A DNA stretch of 64,000 nt from Streptomyces sp. WM6386. Its GTDB lineage: Bacteria > Actinomycetota > Actinomycetes > Streptomycetales > Streptomycetaceae. The stretch lies in contig NZ_JXTE01000016.1 of assembly GCF_000972385.1 (NCBI RefSeq), forward strand, positions 58,549 through 122,548. Reading direction: 5' to 3'. Made by a program: the position numbers and the translations under genes. This document shows, in pieces, positions 33,931-41,685 of this stretch; the first letter of the stretch is position 1; each line of letters starts with the position of its first letter. The notes beneath the pieces were generated by a model. It had not been told where the DNA came from. It searched no databases and saw only the letters and a program-made list of their open reading frames with translations.

Positions 33931-34515
33931 GTGGCGGAAGCCATGGACCAGCCCGCGGACACGACAGGGGTCGCTCTCGTCGTGATCGACATGATCAACA
34001 CCTACGACCACGAGGACGCGGAGCTGCTCGTGCCGTCCGTCCGAAGGGTCGTGCCCGTCCTGGCGGAGCTGATCGGCCGGGCCCGCGGGGCGGACGTGCC
34101 GGTGATCTACGCGAACGACAACTTCGGGCTGTGGCGCTCCCACCACGGAGAACTCGTGGAGACCGCACTGGCACGGCCGCACGCCGACCTGATCGAGCCG
34201 ATCAGGCCCGACGACGAATCGCTCTTCGTGGTGAAGGCCCGCCACTCCGTCTTCTACGAGACGCCCCTGTCCTACCTCCTGCAGCGGTTGGGCGTCGGGA
34301 ACGTGGTGCTGAGCGGCCAGGTCACCGAGCAGTGCGTCCTCTACTCCGCTCTCGACGCGCACATCCGCCATCTGCGGGTCACGGTGCCCAAGGACGCCGT
34401 CGCCTCCATCCACCCCCGTCTGAGTTCCGCCGCCCTGGAGATGATGGAGCGCAACATGGGCGCCCTGATCACCACGGCGAAGGAGATCGACTTCACCCGC
34501 CCCGCCACCGGCTGA
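33931..34515 (+). CDS. Isochorismatase-family cysteine hydrolase
   Basis: 194 residues. The triad of the family is visible: Asp in LVVIDMINTY, Lys in FVVKARHSVFYET, Cys in QVTEQCVLYSALDA, the last with the usual non-Pro cis-peptide segment before it. Members hydrolyse isochorismate, nicotinamide, carbamoyl compounds and similar; substrate cannot be set. GTG 33931 and ATG 33943 are both plausible starts. It stands alone between GAF-ANTAR and DUF5990 genes. Confidence 0.85.
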   Translation: MAEAMDQPADTTGVALVVIDMINTYDHEDAELLVPSVRRVVPVLAELIGRARGADVPVIYANDNFGLWRSHHGELVETALARPHADLIEPIRPDDESLFVVKARHSVFYETPLSYLLQRLGVGNVVLSGQVTEQCVLYSALDAHIRHLRVTVPKDAVASIHPRLSSAALEMMERNMGALITTAKEIDFTRPATG

Positions 34516-34581
34516 CCTCCCACGGCCGGCACCTCACGGTCGAGGTGTACGGGGGCAGGCGGTCATCTCCGATGATGCAGG

Positions 34582-35061
34582 ATGATGACGGCCATGCGCA
34601 TCCGCATCGACGCCGTCGACCTGCCCGGTCTCACTCACTCCGCCCAGGTCGACGGCACAGTGACCACCTACGACAACGTCCATGTCGCCGTGCAACGCCG
34701 CGACCGTCCGGCCGAGCTCCTCGAGCCGCAGCCCGGGGACGCCCCGTCCGCGACGTGGACCCTGGAGTGCGCCACGAGCGCCTCGCCGGCCGGTACCGAG
34801 GTCAAGGGTCCCTACGTGCAGAACCGTCTGGGGCGGCGGTTCATCTATCTGTCGTGGGGCACGGTCGACGAGTCGGGCATGTTCACGATGTTCCGCCGCG
34901 CCAAGCTCATGCTGGACGTCATCCCCGCCGACACGCTCGCCGCCGCAGCTCGCGACGGGCTGCTGGTCGGGCGGCTCGGGCTGACCGACGCGCAGGGCGG
35001 GCCGCTGTGCGCACGGGTCGAGCCGCCGCGGATCACCTGGACCGCGGCACACGCCGACTAG
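34582..35061 (+). CDS. DUF5990-family protein
   Basis: 159 residues. The core GPYVQNRLGRRFIYLSWGTV ... GMFTMFRRAKLMLD is the recognisable pattern of this small conserved family of unknown function. No signal peptide or membrane span is present. The ATG at 34582 is followed by a second in-frame ATG four codons later (MTAMRIRIDAV), so the start may be slightly downstream. Confidence 0.75.
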   Translation: MMTAMRIRIDAVDLPGLTHSAQVDGTVTTYDNVHVAVQRRDRPAELLEPQPGDAPSATWTLECATSASPAGTEVKGPYVQNRLGRRFIYLSWGTVDESGMFTMFRRAKLMLDVIPADTLAAAARDGLLVGRLGLTDAQGGPLCARVEPPRITWTAAHAD

Positions 35062-35345
35062 GACGCCGGCCGTCGTCGCCACTCCCGGGCGGATGTGACA
35101 TTCATTGCGTCCCCGGGGTCTCGGCACGTTCGCCGGTGTCCCCGTGCGGCGCGGGCGTCGGCAGCGGTGCACGGGGCATCGGCGGAGGTCATGGCGCTGC
35201 GGCCGGAAACGTTCGCCAGAAAACAGCCCATCCGCGCGGGTCAATATCTGTATCCGTGAAGTAAGAAATGACTGCGGTGCACTGCGAGTATTCCTCGACC
35301 GTCAACCTCGGCGGAATTACGGACCGCACAGGGACGATCGCGGCA
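35062..35345. other. Gene-free stretch upstream of the cold-shock promoter
   Basis: About 285 bases with no supported gene. GC content falls toward the right end, where the cold-shock gene promoter begins. Nothing else was recognised. Confidence 0.4.
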
Positions 35346-35383
35346 TGCTAATGTCGGTGCCAGTTGCAGGTGTGGTTGCCAGA
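35346..35383 (+). promoter_or_regulatory. Promoter and leader box of the first cold-shock gene
   Basis: TGC-TAATGT looks like an extended -10 (35349-35354). Six bases later begins CAGTTGCAGGTGTGGTTGCC (35361-35380) followed by AGAGG. The same arrangement, TGCTAnnnT then CAGTTGCAG-T-TGTGGTTGCC, is upstream of the other cspA at 54823, and a looser version is upstream of the second DEAD-box gene at 46000. The leader to the start codon is ~110 bases. This is a shared control element, either promoter or early-transcript signal. Confidence 0.6.
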
Positions 35384-35472
35384 GGGTTCATTTTCCGACG
35401 GGCTAATCAGCACGGGCGACGCGGAATCCACACAGGGTGAATTCCGGAAATCGTCTCCGAAGGAGAAATGAC

Positions 35473-35676
35473 ATGGCTACTGGCACCGTGAAGTGGTTCA
35501 ACGCGGAAAAGGGCTTCGGCTTCATCGAGCAGGACGGCGGCGGCGCCGACGTCTTCGCCCACTACTCCAACATTGCCGCCCAGGGCTTCCGCGAGCTGCT
35601 GGAAGGTCAGAAGGTGTCGTTCGACATCGCGCAGGGCCAGAAGGGCCCGACGGCCGAGAACATCGTTCCCGCCTGA
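35473..35676 (+). CDS. Cold-shock protein (CspA family)
   Basis: 67 residues, the standard size. RNA-binding motifs RNP1 (KGFGFIEQ) and RNP2 (VFAHYS) are intact in the five-strand OB fold: [17 protein letters not shown] ... [13 protein letters not shown]. It acts as an RNA chaperone that melts secondary structures in the cytoplasm. The ribosome site AAGGAG lies seven bases before the ATG. It is followed by a strong terminator and then a DEAD-box helicase, a partner in RNA remodelling. A second copy with five or so differences lies at 54620-54823. Confidence 0.95.
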   Translation: MATGTVKWFNAEKGFGFIEQDGGGADVFAHYSNIAAQGFRELLEGQKVSFDIAQGQKGPTAENIVPA

Positions 35677-35700
35677 CACCGGCAGCAACGCATCTTTCGC

Positions 35701-35736
35701 AGCTGGGGCCCGCACCTTGGGGTGCGGGCCCCAGCT
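35701..35736 (+). terminator. Terminator of the cold-shock gene
   Basis: A perfect 16-bp stem (35701-35716 with 35721-35736) around TTGG. The core GGGGCCCGCACC is the same as in the terminator of the other cspA at 54578-54606, so the hairpin was duplicated with the gene. Confidence 0.88.
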
Positions 35737-35920
35737 CGCTGCATTTCAGAGCGCGTGACGGGAAGGCTCCATCGCATCACCGAACGGTGACGCATTCCCC
35801 CGTCGATCCGATTCGGCGCTCATCATCACCGGGCCGTTCTCGTGATTATCTGCGCCGTTCCTTTTGCTGCGGAAACTCCTTGCTACGTGCCTACGTGCTC
35901 ACATCGAGGAAAGGTTCCGC

Positions 35921-37447
35921 TTGAACCGCGCACGCACCGCCCGCACTGCCCGCACCTCCCGCACCGACCGCCCGACCCGCACCTCTTGGAGCTCTGCCGC
36001 CCAGCGCTCGGGTGCTCCGCGGCGTTCCAACGGCAACGGGCGCCGACCGGCAGCACTCCAGGGCGAGTTCGCGCTCCCGGTGACGATCACGCCCGCGCTG
36101 CCCGCGGTCGAGTCGTTCTCCGACCTCGCCCTGCCGACGCCCTTGCTGGCCGCGCTCGGACGCGAGGGCATGACCGTGCCGTTCCCCATCCAGGGCGCGA
36201 CGCTGCCGAACTCCCTCGCCGGACGTGACGTGCTCGGCCGCGGCCGTACCGGGTCGGGCAAGACCCTCGCCTTCGGCCTCGCGGTGCTGGCCCGTACGAC
36301 GGGACGGCGCGCGGAACCGCGGCAGCCGCTCGCCCTGGTCCTCGTCCCCACCCGCGAGCTCGCCCAGCAGGTGACCGACGCGCTCACCCCGTACGCCCGG
36401 TCCGTGAAGCTCCGGCTGACCACCGTGGTCGGCGGCCTGCCGATGAGCAGGCAGACGCGCGCGCTGCGGGCCGGGGTGGAGATCGTCGTCGCGACCCCGG
36501 GACGGCTCAAGGACCTCATCGACCGTGGCGACTGCCGACTGGACGACGTCGACATCACCGTCCTCGACGAGGCCGACCAGATGGCCGACATGGGCTTCAT
36601 GCCCCAGGTCACCGCCCTGCTCGACCAGGTGCGCCCCGAGGGGCAGCGGATGCTCTTCTCGGCCACCCTGGACCGCAACGTCGACCGGCTGGTCCGCCAG
36701 TACCTGTCCGACCCGGTGGTCCATTCCGTCGACCCGTCCGCGGGTGCGGTCACCACGATGGAGCACCACGTGCTCCACGTGCCCGAAGCGGACAAGCACC
36801 GCACGACCACCGAGATCGCGGCGCGCGACGGCCGGGTGCTCATGTTCCTGGACACCAAGCACGCCGTGGACCGGCTGACCCAGCACCTGCTGAACAGCGG
36901 TGTCCGCGCCGCGGCTCTGCACGGTGGCAAGTCCCAGCCCCAGCGCACCCGGACCCTCGCCCAGTTCAAGACCGGGCACGTGACCGTACTGGTGGCGACC
37001 AACGTCGCGGCCCGCGGCATCCACGTCGACAACCTCGACCTGGTCGTCAACGTGGATCCGCCCACCGACCCCAAGGACTACCTGCACCGCGGCGGCCGTA
37101 CCGCCCGTGCCGGCGAGTCCGGCAGCGTCGTCACCCTCGTGACACCCGGCCAGCGCCGTGGCATGACCCGGTTGATGGCCTCGGCCGGCATCACCCCGCA
37201 GATCGCCTCCGTACGGTCCGGTGAGGCGGAACTGACGCGGATCACCGGCGCCCAGGCCCCTTCCGGTGTCCCGGTCGTCATCAAGGCACCGGTCGTGGAC
37301 CGTCCCCGCCGCGCCGGGTCCTCCGGGGCCCCCTCGTCCCGAGGCCGTCAGGACCGCTCCGGTCAGGACCGCTCCGGTCGGGGACGCGCCGGCGCAGGAG
37401 CGGGGCGACGCCGTGCGCAGCGGCCCGCCCTCGACGCCGCGGCCTGA
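35921..37447 (+). CDS. DEAD-box RNA helicase (first copy)
   Basis: 508 residues from TTG 35921, with GAGGAAAGG upstream; the second copy starts in the same way. Basic Thr/Arg-rich N-tail, then Q motif FPIQGATLPNSL, Walker A GRTGSGKTLAF, PTRELAQQ, TPGRLKDL, VLDEADQMADMG, FSATL, ATNVAARGIHVDNLD, and HRGGRTARAGESG. The C-tail is Arg/Gly/Ser-rich (GQDRSGRGRAGAGAGRRR), good for RNA contact. It unwinds structured RNA using ATP, probably at low temperature or during ribosome assembly, and follows a cspA gene. Confidence 0.93.
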   Translation: MNRARTARTARTSRTDRPTRTSWSSAAQRSGAPRRSNGNGRRPAALQGEFALPVTITPALPAVESFSDLALPTPLLAALGREGMTVPFPIQGATLPNSLAGRDVLGRGRTGSGKTLAFGLAVLARTTGRRAEPRQPLALVLVPTRELAQQVTDALTPYARSVKLRLTTVVGGLPMSRQTRALRAGVEIVVATPGRLKDLIDRGDCRLDDVDITVLDEADQMADMGFMPQVTALLDQVRPEGQRMLFSATLDRNVDRLVRQYLSDPVVHSVDPSAGAVTTMEHHVLHVPEADKHRTTTEIAARDGRVLMFLDTKHAVDRLTQHLLNSGVRAAALHGGKSQPQRTRTLAQFKTGHVTVLVATNVAARGIHVDNLDLVVNVDPPTDPKDYLHRGGRTARAGESGSVVTLVTPGQRRGMTRLMASAGITPQIASVRSGEAELTRITGAQAPSGVPVVIKAPVVDRPRRAGSSGAPSSRGRQDRSGQDRSGRGRAGAGAGRRRAQRPALDAAA

Positions 37448-37499
37448 CCCCGGGGCTCGAAGCATCGTCCAGCAGCTCCCCATCTCCGAGGAGGCACCT

Positions 37500-37838
37500 T
37501 TGACACCGGTTCGGACACAGCGACAGCACGCGGACCTGGCCCCAGTGGCCGTGGTCGACGCCATGGACACGTCCGGGCCCCGGGTCCGGGACGACATGAC
37601 CGTCGAGGTCGCGCTGTCCGTCATGGCCGGTGCCCGTGTCGAGTACCTCCTCCTGTGCGACGGGGACGACCAGTGCACGGGCTCGGTCACCCGGGCCGAA
37701 CTCGCCGTTCACCGCGACAGTTCCACGTACACGGACCGGACCCGTCTGCGGGACATCCTCGGCGGAGCGTTCACCTTGCCCGTCCCTCGGCGCTCCGTCG
37801 TCGCGGAGCACGGCCGGGCCATGGCTCGCCTCGGCTAG
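37500..37838 (+). CDS. Small CBS-like domain protein
   Basis: 112 residues from TTG 37500, with GAGGAGG six bases upstream. VVDAMDTSGPRVRDDMTVEV and ARVEYLLLCDGDDQCTGSVT are the beginning and middle of a CBS-type fold, followed by TRLRDILGGAFTLP. It could form a homodimeric adenosyl-ligand pair. It lies 52 bases after the DEAD-box helicase and before a strong terminator, so both genes are probably cotranscribed. The frame is open into the helicase gene, but the TTG with the ribosome site is the better start. Confidence 0.75.
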   Translation: MTPVRTQRQHADLAPVAVVDAMDTSGPRVRDDMTVEVALSVMAGARVEYLLLCDGDDQCTGSVTRAELAVHRDSSTYTDRTRLRDILGGAFTLPVPRRSVVAEHGRAMARLG

Positions 37839-37856
37839 CACCACCTTCAGGATCCC

Positions 37857-37894
37857 GGTGAGGGCCCTGCCGACACACGTCGGCAGGGCCCTCA
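37857..37894 (+). terminator. Terminator of the helicase-CBS operon
   Basis: A perfect 17-bp stem (37857-37873 with 37878-37894) around ACAC, 18 bases after the CBS gene stop. Confidence 0.88.
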
Positions 37895-38318
37895 CTGCTG
37901 TCTCACCGTCCGTTCTCCGCCGCTCTGGGGAGGGACACATCACCCTTAGTGACAGATCGAAGCTATCTGTTCCCCCAGGAAGCCGAAATCTGTTCTTGTC
38001 AGAGTAGACATTGAGCTCCGACACGGTTAGCCTTTTCTCATCGAGCACAGTCCAGTGACGCCCGACAGACACGAACTGGCGGGATTGCAGTACCTGAAGT
38101 TCGCAGGCCAAGTGGTTGGTACGGAGAAAGAACGGAGGACGGACGCCATCAGGATCGCCCGGCCAGAGGAGCATTCGGCCGGGTACCGCAAGACCCCGGA
38201 TTGGAAGGTGGTCCCCGGTCACGCAGCCGCGATCCCCGCGCCCCCTCCTGGAGGGCTGGTAGCGGAAACAGAAGGTCGGCACAGCACGAGAGCCGACAGA
38301 TGGTGTTGAATTTCCTTC
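37895..38318. other. Gene-free stretch
   Basis: About 425 bases between two strong hairpins. The first 150 bases are relatively A/T-rich. The open frame at 38055-38309 has no ribosome site or family resemblance and is not supported. A short inverted repeat GTCGGC/GCCGAC occurs near 38275-38297. The hairpin at 38319 suggests that an unrecognised short transcript, possibly a small RNA, ends here. Confidence 0.4.
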
Positions 38319-38350
38319 GGGGCCCTGGTGCCGTACGGCACCAGGGCCCC
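38319..38350 (+). terminator. Palindromic hairpin ahead of the first MerR-like gene
   Basis: A 32-base perfect palindrome (38319-38334 with 38335-38350). It lies 26 bases before the MerR-like start codon and has no coding gene directly upstream, so it ends either an unknown RNA or the leader of the MerR gene. Confidence 0.65.
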
Positions 38351-38375
38351 TCGACGCGTTGCACTACGAGGTGAC

Positions 38376-38729
38376 ATGACAGCAGATACCCCCCTCGGTA
38401 ATCGTCTGGACGACGACGACTACCCCGCATACACGATGGGGCGGGCCGCCGAGATGCTCGGCACCACCCCGGCCTTCCTGCGAGCCCTCGGCGAGGCTCG
38501 TCTGATCACTCCGCTGCGTTCGGAGGGCGGACACCGCCGGTACTCCCGCTACCAGCTGCGGATCGCCGCGCGCGCCCGCGAGCTCGTCGACAAGGGCACC
38601 CCGATCGAGGCCGCTTGCCGCATCGTCATCCTCGAGGACCAGCTCGAGGAGGCTCAGCGCATCAACGCCGAGTACCGCCGCCGTGCCGGACACGAGGCGC
38701 ACAACGGGTCCGTCCCCGGTTCCAGCTGA
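38376..38729 (+). CDS. MerR-type HTH regulator linked to the cold-shock module (first copy)
   Basis: 117 residues from ATG 38376, with GAGGTGA upstream. YTMGRAAEMLGTTPAFLRAL is the MerR HTH, followed by the wing in LITPLRSEGGHRRYSRYQ and a short dimerisation helix (IVILEDQLEEAQRINAEYRR). There is no C-terminal effector domain, so it may respond only to its own level or to a partner. A close paralogue lies beside the other cspA at 55072-55392, which links this regulator family to cold-shock genes. Confidence 0.88.
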   Translation: MTADTPLGNRLDDDDYPAYTMGRAAEMLGTTPAFLRALGEARLITPLRSEGGHRRYSRYQLRIAARARELVDKGTPIEAACRIVILEDQLEEAQRINAEYRRRAGHEAHNGSVPGSS

Positions 38730-38877
38730 TCACGTGACGACCCGGCCCCTCGAAGGTCCGCGAGAGCAGTGGCTCGTCCCGGACCCGGTTCGCCGTCGCC
38801 GCGAGGTGAACCCCCTGCCGGATGATCTCGGCCTCGCTTCCGCCGACGCCTGGCCGCCCCCTTTACGCCTCGTCCCC

Positions 38878-39513
38878 TCAGCCGCCCGCGCCGGACGACG
38901 GGCCCCGTCCCCGGGTCTCGGTGACCGTGGGTACGTTTCCCATGCCGGGGGCGAGTCCGCAGGTGCCCGACCTCGATGCCCCGTCCTGTCCTCTCAGCTC
39001 CACGACGATCTGGCCGTCGGCGTCCTGGCTGTAGGCGATCGTGCAGGTGAGCTGGCGTAGGGCGGTGCTGTCCAGCCCCTCCAGGGCGAGCGGGAGGCGG
39101 GTCGTGACCCTTCCGCTCAAAGAGGTGTCGACCTTGACGGTTCCGCCGGGGCGGGCGGCGGGGAGAGCGGTGGTCAGGCCCGCGGCTCGGTCTTCGTCCC
39201 CCGGGCCGGCGAGGAGCGCCGAGACGACCTTCTCCGTCGGCACGGGCCGATTCGTGTCCTGGTCTCCGGCGGTCGTCGTATGGACGGATCCGTCGCCGAA
39301 CCCGGTCTCCGACCCTCCCGACCGGATCACGGGGCTCAGCCCTCCGTCAGGGGAGCGGAAGAAGAGCAGCATGCCGGTTTCGCGATTGAGGAAGGCCTGG
39401 ACGCTGGCGGGACCGCCCGCCTCGATGACGTCGGTCTCCTGGATACCGCAGCCACCGAGCAGCGCTACGCCGGCCACGACGGCGAAGACCACGGCCGACA
39501 CACGTCGCCTCAT
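38878..39513 (-). CDS. GerMN-type lipoprotein
   Basis: 211 residues. Signal peptide with lipobox: AVVAGVALLGGCGIQ, giving a membrane-anchored lipoprotein. The body has a GerMN-like segment (RLPLALEGLDSTALRQLTCT ... SQDADGQIVVEL). Its ATG overlaps the kinase stop by 4 bases, so it is the last gene of a response regulator-kinase-lipoprotein operon. Such lipoproteins (AfsQ3- or CseA-like arrangements) can modulate the sensor kinase. Identity with either is not claimed. Confidence 0.78.
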   Translation of the reverse strand: MRRRVSAVVFAVVAGVALLGGCGIQETDVIEAGGPASVQAFLNRETGMLLFFRSPDGGLSPVIRSGGSETGFGDGSVHTTTAGDQDTNRPVPTEKVVSALLAGPGDEDRAAGLTTALPAARPGGTVKVDTSLSGRVTTRLPLALEGLDSTALRQLTCTIAYSQDADGQIVVELRGQDGASRSGTCGLAPGMGNVPTVTETRGRGPSSGAGG

Positions 39514-40982
39514 CCGCCGGCCCCCTCCGAGTGAAGCGGTATCTCGACGGCGAAGACGGCACCGCCCCCGGGCCGGTTCCCGGCGTGGATCGTGCCGCCG
39601 TGCAGCTTCACGTTCTCCAGCGTGATCGCCAGTCCCAGCCCGCTGCCCGCCGAACGGGTACGGGCCGCGTCGGCCTTGTAGAAGCGGTCGAAGATGTGCG
39701 GGAGCGATTCCGGGCGGATGCCGGGCCCGCTGTCCACGACGTCGGTGATCAGCACGGGCGGGCCCGGAAGGCGTTCCTCGGTGCGCAGCCGTACCGTGAC
39801 GGGCGTACCGCCGTGCCGCAGGGCGTTGCCCACGAGGTTGGCGATCACGACGTCGAAGCGGCGCGGGTCCAGCCGCGCCCGGATGCCGTCGGGGAGCTCG
39901 GTGCGGACCCGGTCGTCGGTCCAGTGCCGGTTCTGCAGGGTCTTGCGGATGGCCACGGCCACGTCGACCTCGTCGGCGTTCAGCTCGGCCGCGCGGGCGT
40001 CGAAGCGGGAGATCTCCATCAGGTCCTCGACGAGCACGGCCAGCTTTCCGGTCTCCGCGCTGACCAGCCGGACCGCCCGGGCGGTGTCGGGGTCCAGGCC
40101 GGCCGCGTCCTCGTCGAGGACCTCGGTGACGGCGAGCATTCCGGCGAGCGGGGTGCGCAGTTCGTGCGAGACGTCGGAGGCGAAGCGGCGGGCGCGTTCC
40201 TCGGCCTCGCGCAGTTCCCGCACGGACCGCTCCAGTTGGCCCGTCGACTCGTTGAACGTGCGGGCCAGGTCGGCCAGTTCGTCGCTGCCGCGGACCCGGA
40301 TCCGGGTGTCGAGTCTACCGCTGCCCATGTTCCGGGCCGCCTGGCGCAGTTCCCGCACCGGACGCAGCACGCTGCGCGCGGCGATCAGGGCGGGTATCAG
40401 CGCGATGGCGAGGCCGGGCAGGGCGCCGTCCCGGGCGGCTATGAGCAGCGCGTCGACGTTGATCTGCTCGTCGGTCATCCGCATGACGGCGTACAGAACA
40501 AGCCGGGTGGGCAGCACGCTGTCCGGGCCGGTCTTGAAGACGGTGGGCATGGCGATGGTCAGATAGGGGACGCCGTCCTTGACGACCCGTTCGAAGCTGC
40601 CGTGGGGGTTGGCCCGTGCGGCGCGGCGCAGTTCGGGGGTGATGACGGTGGAGACGGGGTTCTCGCCCGAGGAGGCGCGGAGCGAGCCGTACTCGGCGAA
40701 GACCACCCAGGGGTGGGGCTTGCCCTTGCGGGCGATGTCCCGCAGGACGTCCTCCATGCCCTCGTCCTGTACGGGCAGGGCGAAGGCCGTCTGCTGGACG
40801 TGGTCGCGGAAGGATGTGACCGCCGTGTCCTGGGCGGTCTCCAGCAGCGAGTTGCGGGCCTCACGGTAGGTCAGCGCGGCCGTCGTACCGGCGCTGACGG
40901 CGGCGACCAGCAGGAAGGCGAGCAACAACCGCGCGCGCAGCCCGAACGCCCTGACCCGCGAGCGCTGCTCGCCGCCGCTCAC
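39510..40982 (-). CDS. Sensor histidine kinase
   Basis: 490 residues from GTG 40982. Two membrane segments (~17-38 LRARLLLAFLLVAAVSAGTT, and ~185-205) bracket an extracytoplasmic sensor of ~145 residues. HAMP (~205-258), then HisKA with DVSHELRTPLAGM (phospho-His), and HATPase with NLVGNALRHGG, VVDSGPGI, FDRFYKAD and GSGLGLAI. It phosphorylates the response regulator encoded just upstream; start and stop overlap by 4 bases. Position beside MurJ and a FemAB-like gene suggests envelope stress as the signal. Confidence 0.92.
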   Translation of the reverse strand: MSGGEQRSRVRAFGLRARLLLAFLLVAAVSAGTTAALTYREARNSLLETAQDTAVTSFRDHVQQTAFALPVQDEGMEDVLRDIARKGKPHPWVVFAEYGSLRASSGENPVSTVITPELRRAARANPHGSFERVVKDGVPYLTIAMPTVFKTGPDSVLPTRLVLYAVMRMTDEQINVDALLIAARDGALPGLAIALIPALIAARSVLRPVRELRQAARNMGSGRLDTRIRVRGSDELADLARTFNESTGQLERSVRELREAEERARRFASDVSHELRTPLAGMLAVTEVLDEDAAGLDPDTARAVRLVSAETGKLAVLVEDLMEISRFDARAAELNADEVDVAVAIRKTLQNRHWTDDRVRTELPDGIRARLDPRRFDVVIANLVGNALRHGGTPVTVRLRTEERLPGPPVLITDVVDSGPGIRPESLPHIFDRFYKADAARTRSAGSGLGLAITLENVKLHGGTIHAGNRPGGGAVFAVEIPLHSEGAGG

Positions 40983-41662
40983 AGCGGCCCGAAGCGGTAG
41001 CCGAAACCGCGCAGTGTCTGGACGTAGCGGGGGCTGCCTGCCTCGTCCTCGATCTTGCCGCGCAGCCTGCGGACGCACGCGTCGACCAGGCGGGCGTCGG
41101 CGTGGTAGCTGTGGTCCCAGACGTGCTCCAGCAACTGCTGCCTGCTGAACACCTGCTCGGGGGCGGCGCAGAGGTGCAGCAGGAGCTTGAGCTCCGAGGG
41201 AGCGAGTGCGAGCGGGCGGCCGGCCTTGGTGACGGTCAGTCCGCCGCGGTCGACGGTGAGGTCGCCGTAGACCTCGATGGCCGGGCGGCCCGGGCCGCTG
41301 TCGTCGAGGCGGCGCAGTACGGCACGGATCCGGGCCTCGATCACCTCGGGGCGGGCGGGCTTGACGATGTAGTCGTCGGCACCGGCCTCCAGGCCGATGA
41401 CCACGTCGAAGTCGTCGCCGCGCGCGGTGAGCATGATGATCGGCAGCTGGCTCTGCTCGCGGACCTGCCGGCAGACCTGTACGCCGTTCATTCCGGGCAG
41501 CATCAGGTCGAGCAGCAGCAGATCGGGGCGGAACTCGGCCAGCGCGGCGAGGCCGGACTCGCCGGTCGCCGCCACCCGTACCTCGTGGCCGCGGCGGCGC
41601 AGACCGAGTTCGACCCCCTCGCGTACGGAGGGGTCGTCCTCGATGAGGAGCACGCGGGGCAT
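40979..41662 (-). CDS. OmpR-family response regulator
   Basis: 227 residues. Receiver: VLLIEDDPSVREGVELGL (acidic pocket), LLLLDLMLPGMNG (phospho-Asp), TARGD and YIVKPARPE (Lys). The C-terminal winged helix ends VDACVRRLRGKIEDE ... LRGFGYRFGPL. It controls transcription on phosphorylation by the adjacent kinase. Only 23 bases separate its start from the murJ stop, so read-through from murJ is likely. Confidence 0.93.
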   Translation of the reverse strand: MPRVLLIEDDPSVREGVELGLRRRGHEVRVAATGESGLAALAEFRPDLLLLDLMLPGMNGVQVCRQVREQSQLPIIMLTARGDDFDVVIGLEAGADDYIVKPARPEVIEARIRAVLRRLDDSGPGRPAIEVYGDLTVDRGGLTVTKAGRPLALAPSELKLLLHLCAAPEQVFSRQQLLEHVWDHSYHADARLVDACVRRLRGKIEDEAGSPRYVQTLRGFGYRFGPL

Positions 41663-41685
41663 CGGCAGTTCTCCCTCGGTGATGG

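Noticed and set aside
38055..38309. 84-residue ORF between two terminators
   Set aside because: No ribosome site, no family resemblance, weak codon bias; more likely untranslated.
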